Shown here piece by piece: positions 44,921 to 53,418 of a stretch of DNA of 64,000 nt (positions within the stretch are counted from its first letter, which is position 1; each line of letters begins with the position of its first letter). The position numbers were made by a program, and so were the translations under genes. The notes under the pieces were generated by a model that was given only the letters and a program-made list of their open reading frames with translations, was not told the DNA's origin and did no database searches. The DNA comes from G963674685 sp963674685 (GTDB taxonomy: Bacteria; Lernaellota; Lernaellaia; JACKCT01): positions 372,001-436,000 of the forward strand of contig CAXXWT010000007.1 in the NCBI GenBank assembly GCA_963674685.2, written 5' to 3'.

Positions 44921-46273
44921 ATGAACGACAATAAAAAAAATTACGATCTGCTCGTCGTCGGCGCGGGGCTGGCGGGATGCGAAGCGTCATGGCTGGCGGC
45001 GCGGGCCGGATTGCGCGTCGCGCTTGCGGACATCAAGCCGGATAAATTCACCCCAGCGCACAAATACAAAGGCCCTGCGGAACTCGTTTGCTCCAACAGC
45101 CTGGGCTCCATGGCCGAAGGAACGGCGGCGGCGCAGTTGAAAAACGAAATGCGCGCGCTGGGCTCCGTCTTGTTGCGCGCAGCGGACGCGTCTTCGGTCC
45201 CGGCGGGAAAATCCCTGGCGGTCAATCGCGAGAAGTTAAGCGATGAGGTCGAGCGCCTTCTGGCCGAAGCGGGCGTGCATGTCGTCTCGCGGGAGATCAC
45301 GGAGATTCCCGATGCGCCGTGCGTCCTGGCGACAGGGCCGCTGACCACGGACGCGCTGGCCGGCGCGCTACGCGACGCGGCGGGCGGCGGCGATTCGCTG
45401 TTTTACTTCGACGCGACGTCTCCCATCATCGCTTCGGATTCCATCGACCGAAATATCGTTTTCGCCGCCTCGCGCTACGGCAAGGGCGACGCGGATTTTC
45501 TCAACTGCCCGATGAATGAGGATGAGTACAAGGCGTTTATCCGCGCCGTGATCGAGGCCGACAAGGTCGTCCCGCATGAGTTTGAAAAAGACAAGCTCTT
45601 CGAGGCGTGCATGCCCATCGAGGATATTGCGCTGCGCGGCGAGATGACGGCGGCCTTCGGCCCCATGCGCCCGGTGGGCCTCGACGATCCGCGCACGGGC
45701 AGGCGTCCCTTCGCCGTGGCGCAGCTTCGCGCGGAGGACTCGGACGGCGAGGCTCTGAGCCTGGTGGGATTCCAGACCCGCATGAAGCATCCCGAGCAAA
45801 AGCGCGTCTTCCGCATGATCCCCGGCCTTGAAAACGCCGAATTCTTACGCTACGGAGTCATTCATCGAAATACGTACATCAACAGCCCGCAAGCTCTGGA
45901 TTTGACGCTGCAATTACTAGGCAGGCCGGGTGTGTTTTGCGCCGGGCAACTCACCGGCGTGGAGGGTTATCTGGAAAGCGCGTCCAGCGGAATCCTCGCG
46001 GGAATTTTCGCCGTCGCGCATATCACAAATCAGGCCGTCATCCCGCCGCCGGAAAAGTCCATGCTCGGCGCGCTGCACGCGCACGTCACGCACTCGCCCC
46101 ACGCGCCTTTTACTCCCATGAAAGCGAACCTGGGGATTTTGCCGCCGCCATCCGAAAAGAAAATGCCGAAGAAGTTGCGGCGCGTCGCCAAGTGCGAAAT
46201 CGCCATGCGCGAGCTTGAAAAATGGGCAAAAGACATTTCGGAAATTATCAAAACCGGCGGCAGGCCGTCATGA
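44921..46273 (+). CDS. trmFO: Folate-dependent tRNA (m5U54) methyltransferase TrmFO
   Basis: 450 residues; FAD enzyme that uses methylene-tetrahydrofolate to methylate U54 of tRNA. The dinucleotide-binding motif DLLVVGAGLAGCEASWLAA lies near the start. Two catalytic Cys are visible in ELVCSNSLGS and LFEACMPIEDIA, with GLDDPRTGRRPFAVAQLR and GQLTGVEGYLESASSGILAG further on. The ATG at 44921 follows an in-frame GTG. The stop overlaps the next gene's ATG. TrmFO is typical of Firmicutes, deltaproteobacteria and relatives rather than enteric bacteria. Confidence 0.96.
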   Translation: MNDNKKNYDLLVVGAGLAGCEASWLAARAGLRVALADIKPDKFTPAHKYKGPAELVCSNSLGSMAEGTAAAQLKNEMRALGSVLLRAADASSVPAGKSLAVNREKLSDEVERLLAEAGVHVVSREITEIPDAPCVLATGPLTTDALAGALRDAAGGGDSLFYFDATSPIIASDSIDRNIVFAASRYGKGDADFLNCPMNEDEYKAFIRAVIEADKVVPHEFEKDKLFEACMPIEDIALRGEMTAAFGPMRPVGLDDPRTGRRPFAVAQLRAEDSDGEALSLVGFQTRMKHPEQKRVFRMIPGLENAEFLRYGVIHRNTYINSPQALDLTLQLLGRPGVFCAGQLTGVEGYLESASSGILAGIFAVAHITNQAVIPPPEKSMLGALHAHVTHSPHAPFTPMKANLGILPPPSEKKMPKKLRRVAKCEIAMRELEKWAKDISEIIKTGGRPS

Positions 46274-47139
46274 CCGGCAGCGCCCAGACGAAGCGCCGAG
46301 GCATTTTGGATTATTTGAAGAAACCGATTTCCAGGCGCCGGTTGCTGACCGGCGCGGCGGCCTTGTCCGCCTCGGCGCTGACGGCGTCGACCTACGCGTT
46401 CGCCGTCGAGCCGCGTCGCGTGAAAATTGAAAAACCTGTTTTCACGCTGGCCGATTTTCCGGGCGTCTTAAACGCCGTGCAGATTTCCGATCTTCATATG
46501 GACAAGATCGACGCCTTCATGGCGGGCGTCGGCGACAAGGTCAATTCGCTAAAGGCGGATTTCATTTTCATCACCGGCGATCTCGTGGAAAAACCATCAT
46601 ATCTTCCGGCATGCCTGGAATGGATCAGCGGGCTGAAATGCGGGCAGGACATATTTTTCGTTCCCGGCAATTGGGATCACTGGTCCGGGACCTGGGAAAA
46701 GGGCCTTGCGCGGGATCTGGAAAAAATCGGAGTGCGGACTCTTGATAATTCCGGCGTGATGATTTCATGGGCCGGTGGAAAATTCTATCTGCTGGGCATC
46801 GATGACACCGCTCCCGGCCTCGCGCGACCGAGAAAGGCCTTTAAAAATCAACAGCCGGGCATTTGTACGATTGCCTTGAGTCACGTGCCGATTATCGTTA
46901 ACCGACTGGATAAATACCGCTGCGATTTGGTTCTGAGCGGCCACACGCACGGCGGTCAGATACGCCTGCCGTTTTTCGACGCCCCGTTCACGCCGCCTCG
47001 CAGCGGCCGTTTTCAAGAAGGGATCTATCGCATCGGCGAAAAAATCCTGTACGTGAATCGCGGAATCGGAACGTCGGTCATCCCGGCGCGCGTTCTGTGC
47101 CCGCCGGAGATCACACATATCTCTATCGAAGGTTCATAA
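46270..47139 (+). CDS. Tat-exported metallophosphoesterase (YkuE-like)
   Basis: 289 residues. The N-terminus ISRRRLLTGAAALSASAL is a twin-arginine signal with hydrophobic core. The calcineurin-type metal motifs are complete: DLHMD, ITGDLV, PGNWDHW, LSHVP and LSGHTHGGQ. Family members such as YkuE hydrolyse phosphodiesters, possibly of lipid head groups. It overlaps trmFO by ATGA and is the last gene of that transcript. GNWDH replaces the common GNHD, but the metal-ligand Asn is kept. Confidence 0.88.
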   Translation: MTGSAQTKRRGILDYLKKPISRRRLLTGAAALSASALTASTYAFAVEPRRVKIEKPVFTLADFPGVLNAVQISDLHMDKIDAFMAGVGDKVNSLKADFIFITGDLVEKPSYLPACLEWISGLKCGQDIFFVPGNWDHWSGTWEKGLARDLEKIGVRTLDNSGVMISWAGGKFYLLGIDDTAPGLARPRKAFKNQQPGICTIALSHVPIIVNRLDKYRCDLVLSGHTHGGQIRLPFFDAPFTPPRSGRFQEGIYRIGEKILYVNRGIGTSVIPARVLCPPEITHISIEGS

Positions 47140-47213
47140 TAAGCGTGAGCAAAGATGCAGGGGCGATCCCCGAGTCCGTGGTGAACAAAGCCGAACCATG
47201 GTTGCCTCAACAA

Positions 47214-47729
47214 TTAATCCGTGAATATAAAGGTATTTGTGCTTTTCGTATGCTGCGTCGTGAATGTATAACCCGTACAATTGCACTCTCCAAAAGTGAA
47301 GGTGACTTCAGGATCGTCCGTAATGTTCTTGTCGAAAGATAAAAGGTCGGAAAGGTCATTGTAATAAGCACGGCTAAATTCCGGCAATCTGCACAAACCT
47401 GGGCACTTTTCACCATCAAAGCAAACTTCCTGTGCCAGCTTAGCGTTGCGCCCGGCGCTTTTGGCCGAGGCGTCATATACTCTGATCCGCAAATCACAAA
47501 CATCATTAACAACAAATATCGAAGCCCCAATTATCAATCCGAATATAAGTATGAAGAAAACGGTTTTCCATGCCATGTATTTCTTTTTAACCGGCGGTCC
47601 CATCCAGAAATCGGAAGGATTTATTTCGCCCTGACAGTTTGGGCAGGTGATTTGTTCTCCCTGTGTGATTTCTGAAGCATCGATCTTTTTCCTGCAGTGC
47701 GGGCATTCGTAATTTGTCCAAAAATCCAT
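47214..47729 (-). CDS. Zinc-ribbon, single-pass protein with pilin-like domain (A)
   Basis: 171 residues in three parts. An N-terminal zinc ribbon has two CxxC knuckles (YECPHCRKKIDASEI and TCPNCQG). One membrane segment (about 55-75, AWKTVFFILIFGLIIGASIF) follows. The outer part runs AKSAGRNAKLAQEVCF, DLSDLLSFDKNITDDPEVTF, GYTFTTQHTKSTN and FIFTD. The helix SAKSAGRNAKL and the tail resemble the alpha-1 end and globular head of type IV pilins, but the leader peptide is replaced by a cytosolic ribbon. ATG 47729 starts five bases after the stop of its upstream paralogue at 47735. Confidence 0.65.
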   Translation of the reverse strand: MDFWTNYECPHCRKKIDASEITQGEQITCPNCQGEINPSDFWMGPPVKKKYMAWKTVFFILIFGLIIGASIFVVNDVCDLRIRVYDASAKSAGRNAKLAQEVCFDGEKCPGLCRLPEFSRAYYNDLSDLLSFDKNITDDPEVTFTFGECNCTGYTFTTQHTKSTNTFIFTD

Positions 47730-47734
47730 ATCAA

Positions 47735-48202
47735 CTAATCCGTGAATAAAAAAGTAGTTCCATGGCCGCGAACATGCTCCGTCGTATATGTGTACCCTGA
47801 CGTATCGCAATCGCCGAAAACGAACGTGACTTCGGGATCGTCTGTCAGGGATTTGTCAAATGACAAGAGGTCGGAAAGTTGGTTGGAGTAATCGCTATAC
47901 CCATCCGAATCATTCCACCACCTTTCTTCCGCCAATTTCGCCTTGCGTCCCGCGCTTTTTGCACATTGTTTGTAAGCCTGCGACCGTAGGTAGAGTAAGT
48001 ATGGGATGGTAATCAGTGCGAAGAAAATTATAATACCTGGGATTAATATCCATGATGAAATTGGTTTGCTCGTCTGTTGGCCGATAGAAGAATTGATCTG
48101 TTTGTCAAGCTCACCTCCGCACTTCGGACAGACAGCATGTTCTCCTGGAGCGATTTCCGAAACATCGATCTTTTCGTTGCAATGCGGGCATTCGATTAAC
48201 AT
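47735..48202 (-). CDS. Zinc-ribbon, single-pass protein with pilin-like domain (B)
   Basis: 155 residues with the same plan: zinc ribbon (IECPHCNEKIDVSEI and VCPKCGG), one membrane segment (about 52-71) and SAGRKAKLAEER, QLSDLLSFDKSLTDDPEVTF, GYTYTTEHVRGHG with final TFLFTD. It shares the core of the family at 28285, 39346 and 47214. Start ATG 48202 has GGAGACGTA upstream. Genes A and B are in tandem and presumably arose by duplication. A cytosolic zinc ribbon could recruit a partner to an extracytoplasmic pilin-like head; this is inference. Confidence 0.65.
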   Translation of the reverse strand: MLIECPHCNEKIDVSEIAPGEHAVCPKCGGELDKQINSSIGQQTSKPISSWILIPGIIIFFALITIPYLLYLRSQAYKQCAKSAGRKAKLAEERWWNDSDGYSDYSNQLSDLLSFDKSLTDDPEVTFVFGDCDTSGYTYTTEHVRGHGTTFLFTD

Positions 48203-48278
48203 TACGTCTCCGTGCGCAAGAATATATACACAATGTACCAGCGTTTTGGATGCAGATACAAGACACGCAGCCCGTCAG

Positions 48279-48302
48279 GGCGAAAGAGTGTGGCCTAGCG
48301 CG
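48279..48302 (-). repeat. Short dispersed element, copy 4
   Basis: Reverse-oriented GGCGAAAGAGTGTGGCC followed by TAGCGCG, related to 27993-28017 and closest to 48676-48703. Confidence 0.5.
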
Positions 48303-48347
48303 TGAGAGACTGTCGATTAACACAGAAAAAGGAGCAATCCACAGCAT

Positions 48348-48490
48348 GTCATCCCGAGGGAGCCCTTCAGGGCGAGTCGAGGGATCCCTTCAATAAATCG
48401 CTATCGCTTTGCTGAAGTGCGTGTTTTAACAACATATTCGCGCATCAATAAAGGGATCCCTCCACTACGCTTCGCTCCGGTCGGGATGAC
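48348..48490. repeat. Palindromic mobile-like element, copy 2
   Basis: About 143 bp with ends GTCATCCCGAGGGAGCCC ... and CGGTCGGGATGAC, plus internal GAGGGATCCC/GGGATCCCTC. It matches the layout of 29014-29155, with coordinated changes on both arms that keep pairing. Confidence 0.8.
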
Positions 48491-48525
48491 AATAACTCGA
48501 CGTTACTTTTATTTATCAACAGTCT

Positions 48526-48585
48526 CGTGAGCGCCGGGGATAGAGCGTTTACTCATGTTTATCAAGCCCGCGTAAGCGGGCGACA
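48526..48585 (+). repeat. Dispersed intergenic repeat, copy 2
   Basis: CGTGAGCGCCGGGGATAG ... CAAGCCCGCGTAAGCGGGCG ACA; relative of 26605-26662. The hairpin changed its pairs while keeping complementarity. Confidence 0.6.
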
Positions 48586-48675
48586 GAAAGTGCAGTCTGT
48601 TGCCCCTAACGGGGCTTTTAAAACTATCAAGGATTCCGTAATCCTGGGGCTTACCCTTCGGCTTCGCTCAGGGCA

Positions 48676-48703
48676 GGCGCGCCCAGGCCACAATCTTTCG
48701 CCC
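48676..48703 (+). repeat. Short dispersed element, copy 5
   Basis: GGCGCGCCCAGGCCACAATC followed by TTTCGCCC, with the same CTTCGCTCAGGGCAG lead-in as copy 1. Confidence 0.6.
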
Positions 48704-48824
48704 TTCGGGCTTACGAGCATGGCATGATCAAGTCGCCGGGAGCGAAGGCGAGCAGCGCTTGACCGTGTTGCGCTGCGCGCCATGCGGCGCAAATCCGCCC
48801 CTTTCCTTACGAAAAATCAGGGTT

Positions 48825-48852
48825 TTGTTGTATTTGCCAAATAGTGTAAAAT
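48825..48852 (+). promoter_or_regulatory. Promoter candidate before the second C25 peptidase
   Basis: TTGTTG (48825-48830), 16 bp, TAAAAT (48847-48852), ending 26 bp before the ATG. Each hexamer has four or five consensus bases. Confidence 0.45.
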
Positions 48853-48878
48853 AGACTGCTTTTTGAATGGGAGAGCGC

Positions 48879-50984
48879 ATGAGAAACATTTTTATTTCGG
48901 CATTCCTCGTAATCCTGGCCGCATCTTTTGCGTCGGCCGGCGAGGTGGCCGTGGAAAACGACGGTCCGAACCGCCTGCTTGTCACGATTGACGCGAGCCG
49001 CCCTGAAACGGCCGCCGTCACACGAGGCGGGCAAAGCTGGGATCTGTTAAAAATTTCCGGCGCCACATACACCACGCAAGTCGGATACCCGCAGGTGCCG
49101 CTTTTTCACCGCCTCGTCGCGCTGCCGGCGGGCAAAACGGCCACGGTCCGTTTGCTGGATTCGACGACCGCGCCAATGAAAGATCTTCGGGTTGCTCCGT
49201 GGCAAAGGTCCCCCACGCGCGGCGGAAAGACCTATCCTTTTGAAATCAACGATGAGGTTTACGCATCAGACGCCCAGTGGCCGCCCGAGCAGCTCGTCGT
49301 CGATGACGGCCTCGTCGCCGGCGGAGCGCGTTTGCTTTCGCTCAAATTCCATCCGCTTCAAATCAGGCCCGGTGCGCGCGCCGCGACGCTGACGACGAAG
49401 GCGCAAATTGAAATCCGCTTCGTGGATTCCGGGCAAGGCGGCGCGGACCGCGTCTCCCGATCCTTTCGCACGATCCTGCGTGACCATGTCCTGAACCCGG
49501 CGATCCTTCGCATGACCCGCGACGATGAGCCGGCGGCGCGGGAAAATTATCTCATCATTTGCCACGATGATTTTTGCGACGCGACCATGCCGCTGGCCGT
49601 GTGGAAAGCCGCCCGGGGGCTGAGTGTCGAGGTTGTCCCTTTCAGCGAGGTCGGCTCCACCGTCAACGATCTGGCCGATTATCTGCAGGATCGTTATGAC
49701 GAAAGCGGCCTGGATTACGTGCTTCTCGTCGGCGACAACGTCCACATCCCCACGCCAAGCGGCATCTGGGGCACGCCCGCGGACCACATCTACACCACCG
49801 TGGACGGCGACGATTATTTCGCAGACTTCGTCATCGGGCGCATCACCGGCGACGACGCGGACGAAATCGCTTTGCAGGCCGCCAAATCCGTGGCCTATGA
49901 ACAGGCGCCGCCGATGATTTTCCCCGGCTGGTTCACCAGTTCCATCAACGTTTCCGGCTCGGATTTCGACGACGATTACAATGCCCAGTTCTGCGGGGAG
50001 CTGACGGAAACCTACGGCTTTGACAATGCGACTTATTACATCGACTCTTTAGGGACGAATCTTCGCGACAGCGCCATCGCCGCCATCAACTCGGGCAACA
50101 GCTGGATTACGTATTTCGGCCACGGCTCCGACACGGCCTGGACGAGCCTGAACCCGAGCATGATTAACAATCACGTCCTGGAGCTTGAAAACGCCGGGAT
50201 GCTGCCGGTCATCACGTCCATCGCATGTTCCAACGGCGCCTTCGACAGAAACTACGATTGTTTCGCCGAAGCCTGGATGAAATCCGGCGAGCAAAAGGGC
50301 GCCGCGCTGATTTTCGCCGCCGCCAGGGATACGCCCTTTTTCTATACCGACGAACTGGGGAAATATCTCACGCAGGCCTATTTCGAAGACGGCGTGGACA
50401 CCTACGGCCAGGCGGCTCTGGAAGGCAAGCTCGGGATGTACGATGAGTTTCCGGAAGGCGAAGGCTCGGAGACCGAGGAGGTTATGCAGCAGTTTCACAT
50501 CTTCGGCGACCCGCAGCTCAATCCTTGGAGCGCCGTTCCCGCATCTTTCGACGCTCTGGAAACGCTCATACTGACGCGTAGCGAGCCGGCGCAGTTCGAT
50601 CTTGCAATAAATACGTCGGCCCAGCCGGTTTCCGGCGCCGTCGTCCATTTGTATAACGATGAAATCGACGAACTGCAGACGACCGGCGCGGGGGGCGTCG
50701 TCTCATGGAGTTTTGACGATCAGACCGATCTTTCGGATGTGAATATCGTGGTCACGAAGCGCAATTTCCTGCCCCTTATCGTCAAGTTGCCTGTGCAGTA
50801 TAGCGATCCCACTGATGATGACGCCGATGACGACGCCGACGATGATGTGAACGACGACGCCGATGACGATGACCTTGAAATCGACGACGACACGACGGAG
50901 GATCAAGATGACGACGATGAAGCCGAACCTTCCGGATCGGATGACGATGACGATAACGACAATGGAAAATGCGGGCTGTTTTAG
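48879..50984 (+). CDS. Exported C25 (gingipain-type) peptidase with acidic Cys tail
   Basis: 701 residues. A Sec signal peptide (ends ASFASAGE, no lipobox) is followed by an N-terminal propeptide-like beta domain and the C25 core. Catalytic candidates are His415 (WITYFGHGSD) and Cys450 (TSIACSNGAFD). IYTTVDGDDYFADFVIGR is the conserved strand before the active site. A beta-sandwich (TSAQPVSGAVVHLYNDE) leads to a 60-residue Asp-rich tail ending NGKCGLF, like the GCGMF end of the C25 protein at 5274. ATG 48879 follows GGGAGAGCGC. A sulfatase-like gene follows after 6 bp. Confidence 0.87.
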   Translation: MRNIFISAFLVILAASFASAGEVAVENDGPNRLLVTIDASRPETAAVTRGGQSWDLLKISGATYTTQVGYPQVPLFHRLVALPAGKTATVRLLDSTTAPMKDLRVAPWQRSPTRGGKTYPFEINDEVYASDAQWPPEQLVVDDGLVAGGARLLSLKFHPLQIRPGARAATLTTKAQIEIRFVDSGQGGADRVSRSFRTILRDHVLNPAILRMTRDDEPAARENYLIICHDDFCDATMPLAVWKAARGLSVEVVPFSEVGSTVNDLADYLQDRYDESGLDYVLLVGDNVHIPTPSGIWGTPADHIYTTVDGDDYFADFVIGRITGDDADEIALQAAKSVAYEQAPPMIFPGWFTSSINVSGSDFDDDYNAQFCGELTETYGFDNATYYIDSLGTNLRDSAIAAINSGNSWITYFGHGSDTAWTSLNPSMINNHVLELENAGMLPVITSIACSNGAFDRNYDCFAEAWMKSGEQKGAALIFAAARDTPFFYTDELGKYLTQAYFEDGVDTYGQAALEGKLGMYDEFPEGEGSETEEVMQQFHIFGDPQLNPWSAVPASFDALETLILTRSEPAQFDLAINTSAQPVSGAVVHLYNDEIDELQTTGAGGVVSWSFDDQTDLSDVNIVVTKRNFLPLIVKLPVQYSDPTDDDADDDADDDVNDDADDDDLEIDDDTTEDQDDDDEAEPSGSDDDDDNDNGKCGLF

Positions 50985-50990
50985 CAAAAA

Positions 50991-52973
50991 TTGACTTTGA
51001 AAAAAGACAAATCCCCGGTTTCCTGGTTCGGCGTCTGGACGGCCATTATCGCCGTCGCGTGCCTCGCGCCCCTCATTCCGGCGGTTGTCGAAGTATTTCA
51101 AAACGGCTATCTCGGGCGGCACATGCCACGGGCCGCCGCTGCTGCTTTCGAGTCGAAATACCGGGACTATTTTTGGCCGCTGGCTCTTTTATTCCACGCT
51201 GTCGTGGCCGTCGCCTTTTTTGCTTCGCGAAAACTACGCTCTTTGCGGCGGGGCGTCGTTTTTACCATGACCGTCGCATCGGCTTACCTGATATTCCACG
51301 CGGCTTTGTCGTCTCTGTTCGTTCGGCTTTTGTTGATTCCGGAATTGACTCGTTTCGAGATGGTGATCCACGGTCTTCCGGATCAGCTCAACGCATTACT
51401 GAAAGCCAGGACCGAAAGCATGGTCGGGCCGATGACGACGCAGCCCCTGGCCGTGCCGCAAATCATGGGCCTGGGATTTGCCGGAACGATGATTTATCTC
51501 ACGATTCAGCTTTTCATCGTGCTGGGACTCGCGGCGGCAGCCTGGAAAGCGGCCGGGATGATAAGGCGTATGCTCAGAAAAGAATCGGAGTCAAAGAAGC
51601 CGGACGCCATCCCTCTTTATAATCGTCGCGGCGCCTGGCGACTTGTTTTTTGTGCCATACCCGGCCTTATCGCCATTTCCTTTACTTCGCCTTTTTCCGG
51701 CGCTAACGCCCCGCCGCCGAATATCATTTTGATCAGCGTCGATACGCTGCGGGCGGATCATTTGTCCTGCTACGGATACAAGCGCTTCGCCACGCCGGCC
51801 ATGGACCGCCTGGCGTCCGAGGGACTGCTTTTTGAAAAAGCCGTCAGCCAAAGCAGCTGGACGCTGCCGTCTCACGTCAGCATGCTGACCGGCCTTTATC
51901 CCGTCGAGCACGGATGCAACGCCGTGCAGGGAGATAACGTTATCGAAAAAAAGCCGACACCGTCGCCGAATACCTGGCGGAATTACGGGTACCGCACCAT
52001 GGCGGCGACCGGCACTCTCTTTGTCAGCCCCGCGTACGGGCTGGGGCAGGGCTTCGAGCATTTCCACTACGCGCAAAACGCCGCCGCCGACAAACTCACC
52101 GACGCGGCGATCCGGTATACCCAAAAATATTCGAATCGGCCCTTCTTTTTATTTTTGCATCTTTTCGATCCCCATGATCCGTACGATCCGCCGGACTCCT
52201 TTCGATCCATGTACGTCAGCGACGAAGAGGCCGAAAAAGTGGACGGACACCTGGATCATCTCCCGGCCGGCGGCAGGTCCAAGGGTCTCGATAAAGAAAG
52301 ACTCGATATCCTCAGCCGGCTTTACGACGCGGAAATTCGTTTCACCGACGCGCAGCTCGGGCGATTTTTCAAATCTCTGTCGGATCTCGGTCTAACGGAT
52401 AATACGGCGATCATCCTCACGTCGGATCACGGAGAATCTTTCGGGGAAAACGGCGAGATTTGTCACGGCGGCGCGCTTTACAATCAGCAGATTCACGTGC
52501 CTTTGATTTTGCGCTATCCGGCGAGGATAAATCCCGGCGGGCGGGAGCCGCGCGTGGTGGAAGCCTCCGTCCGGATTCTTCCCACGATTATGGATCTGGT
52601 CGGTCTGCCGATTCCCGAATCCGTAAAGGTTCCCAGCCTGCTGGCCGCCGCGCCCGATGAAAACGGCGCGGCGCACAGCGAGACGCTGCTGATGCCCGTA
52701 CCGCAATATTCAGTGCAGGATGAAAGATGGAAGCTCATCGCAAAAGTCGACGGCAAAAGTGAGGCGGCTGATTCCGAGTTGTATGATCAAATCTCCGACT
52801 GGGCGGATTCCAAGAATCTTGCCGCGGATAAACCGGCCATCGTCCAGCGATACTACACCGGCCCTTTGGCCGAATATCTGAAAACCGAGCGGCGCGATCT
52901 GGCGCCGGGGCCCGATGTGAATTTGACTCCGGCGCAGATAGAGCAGCTGCGCAGCCTTGGGTATATCCAGTAA
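50991..52973 (+). CDS. Membrane-anchored sulfatase-family hydrolase or transferase
   Basis: 660 residues. Four to five N-terminal membrane segments (residues 8-220) precede an alkaline-phosphatase/sulfatase-fold domain: ILISVDTLRADHLSCYGY (metal Asp), SSWTLPSHVSMLTGLYP, LFDPHDPYDPPD, ILTSDHGESFGENG and CHGGALYNQQIHVPLI. The usual Cys/Ser-x-P-x-R nucleophile motif is absent; Thr or Ser in SSWTLPSH takes its place. It therefore cannot carry formylglycine and may be a phosphodiesterase or head-group transferase. The TTG start, six bases after the peptidase stop, suggests coupling. Confidence 0.78.
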   Translation: MTLKKDKSPVSWFGVWTAIIAVACLAPLIPAVVEVFQNGYLGRHMPRAAAAAFESKYRDYFWPLALLFHAVVAVAFFASRKLRSLRRGVVFTMTVASAYLIFHAALSSLFVRLLLIPELTRFEMVIHGLPDQLNALLKARTESMVGPMTTQPLAVPQIMGLGFAGTMIYLTIQLFIVLGLAAAAWKAAGMIRRMLRKESESKKPDAIPLYNRRGAWRLVFCAIPGLIAISFTSPFSGANAPPPNIILISVDTLRADHLSCYGYKRFATPAMDRLASEGLLFEKAVSQSSWTLPSHVSMLTGLYPVEHGCNAVQGDNVIEKKPTPSPNTWRNYGYRTMAATGTLFVSPAYGLGQGFEHFHYAQNAAADKLTDAAIRYTQKYSNRPFFLFLHLFDPHDPYDPPDSFRSMYVSDEEAEKVDGHLDHLPAGGRSKGLDKERLDILSRLYDAEIRFTDAQLGRFFKSLSDLGLTDNTAIILTSDHGESFGENGEICHGGALYNQQIHVPLILRYPARINPGGREPRVVEASVRILPTIMDLVGLPIPESVKVPSLLAAAPDENGAAHSETLLMPVPQYSVQDERWKLIAKVDGKSEAADSELYDQISDWADSKNLAADKPAIVQRYYTGPLAEYLKTERRDLAPGPDVNLTPAQIEQLRSLGYIQ

Positions 52974-53418
52974 TATTGGGGCCTGCGTCATGAAACCGGA
53001 TTATTATTGCCTTATCGATTTTACTTGGGTTTGCCAATTCTCTTTTATCCCAACTGGTGACGAATGTGTCATTCCGACTGGAGCGATGCGGAATGGAGGA
53101 ATCCCTTCAATGAAGCGCTATCGCCCTGCCATGGTGTTTGCGCCAAAATTATACACACGCATCTTTTAAGGGATTCCTCGACTTCGCTCGGAATGACAGG
53201 GATTGTGCTAATTTAGATATCCCTGACGACTCGATGTCGTTTTGATGGAATTTTGATTTGAAAATTGGATTTATACTCTATGCTGCATTTTTTGCCTCAT
53301 TTCCATCGAGAATCCGAAAAACACGGTTTCACGACGCAGGCCCATAAAAGCCTTCGCGCTTGCGAAATGTCACCGCGTGACTTTATAATCCGTTGGCCTG
53401 CGCGTATTGGAGGAATCC
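52974..53418. other. Intergenic region with palindromic element
   Basis: Contains the third palindromic element (53068-53197) and about 200 bp of AT-richer DNA before the ceramidase-like gene. No gene or clear promoter hexamer pair is seen; AT-rich words such as TTTATACTCTATGC near 53270 may be part of one. Confidence 0.6.
53068..53197. repeat. Palindromic mobile-like element, copy 3
   Basis: About 130 bp: GTCATTCCGACTGGAGCGAT ... GGAGGAATCCC at the left and GGGATTCCTCGACTTCGCTC GGAATGAC at the right. It is shorter than the other two copies and its right arm carries the GAGCGA-type end found on the left of copy 1. Confidence 0.75.

Larger units (their letters stand above)
48203..48878. other. 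Repeat-filled intergenic region (676 bp)
   Basis: No credible gene. It contains, in order, a short dispersed element (48279), the palindromic element (48348), the copy-2 hairpin repeat (48526), another short element (48676) and a promoter (48825). Confidence 0.75.

Noticed and set aside
50991..52973. Mosaic lipoprotein FGE-like domain as activator of this sulfatase-like protein
   Set aside because: The target lacks the Cys that would be oxidised, and the FGE-like domain is outside the cytosol.
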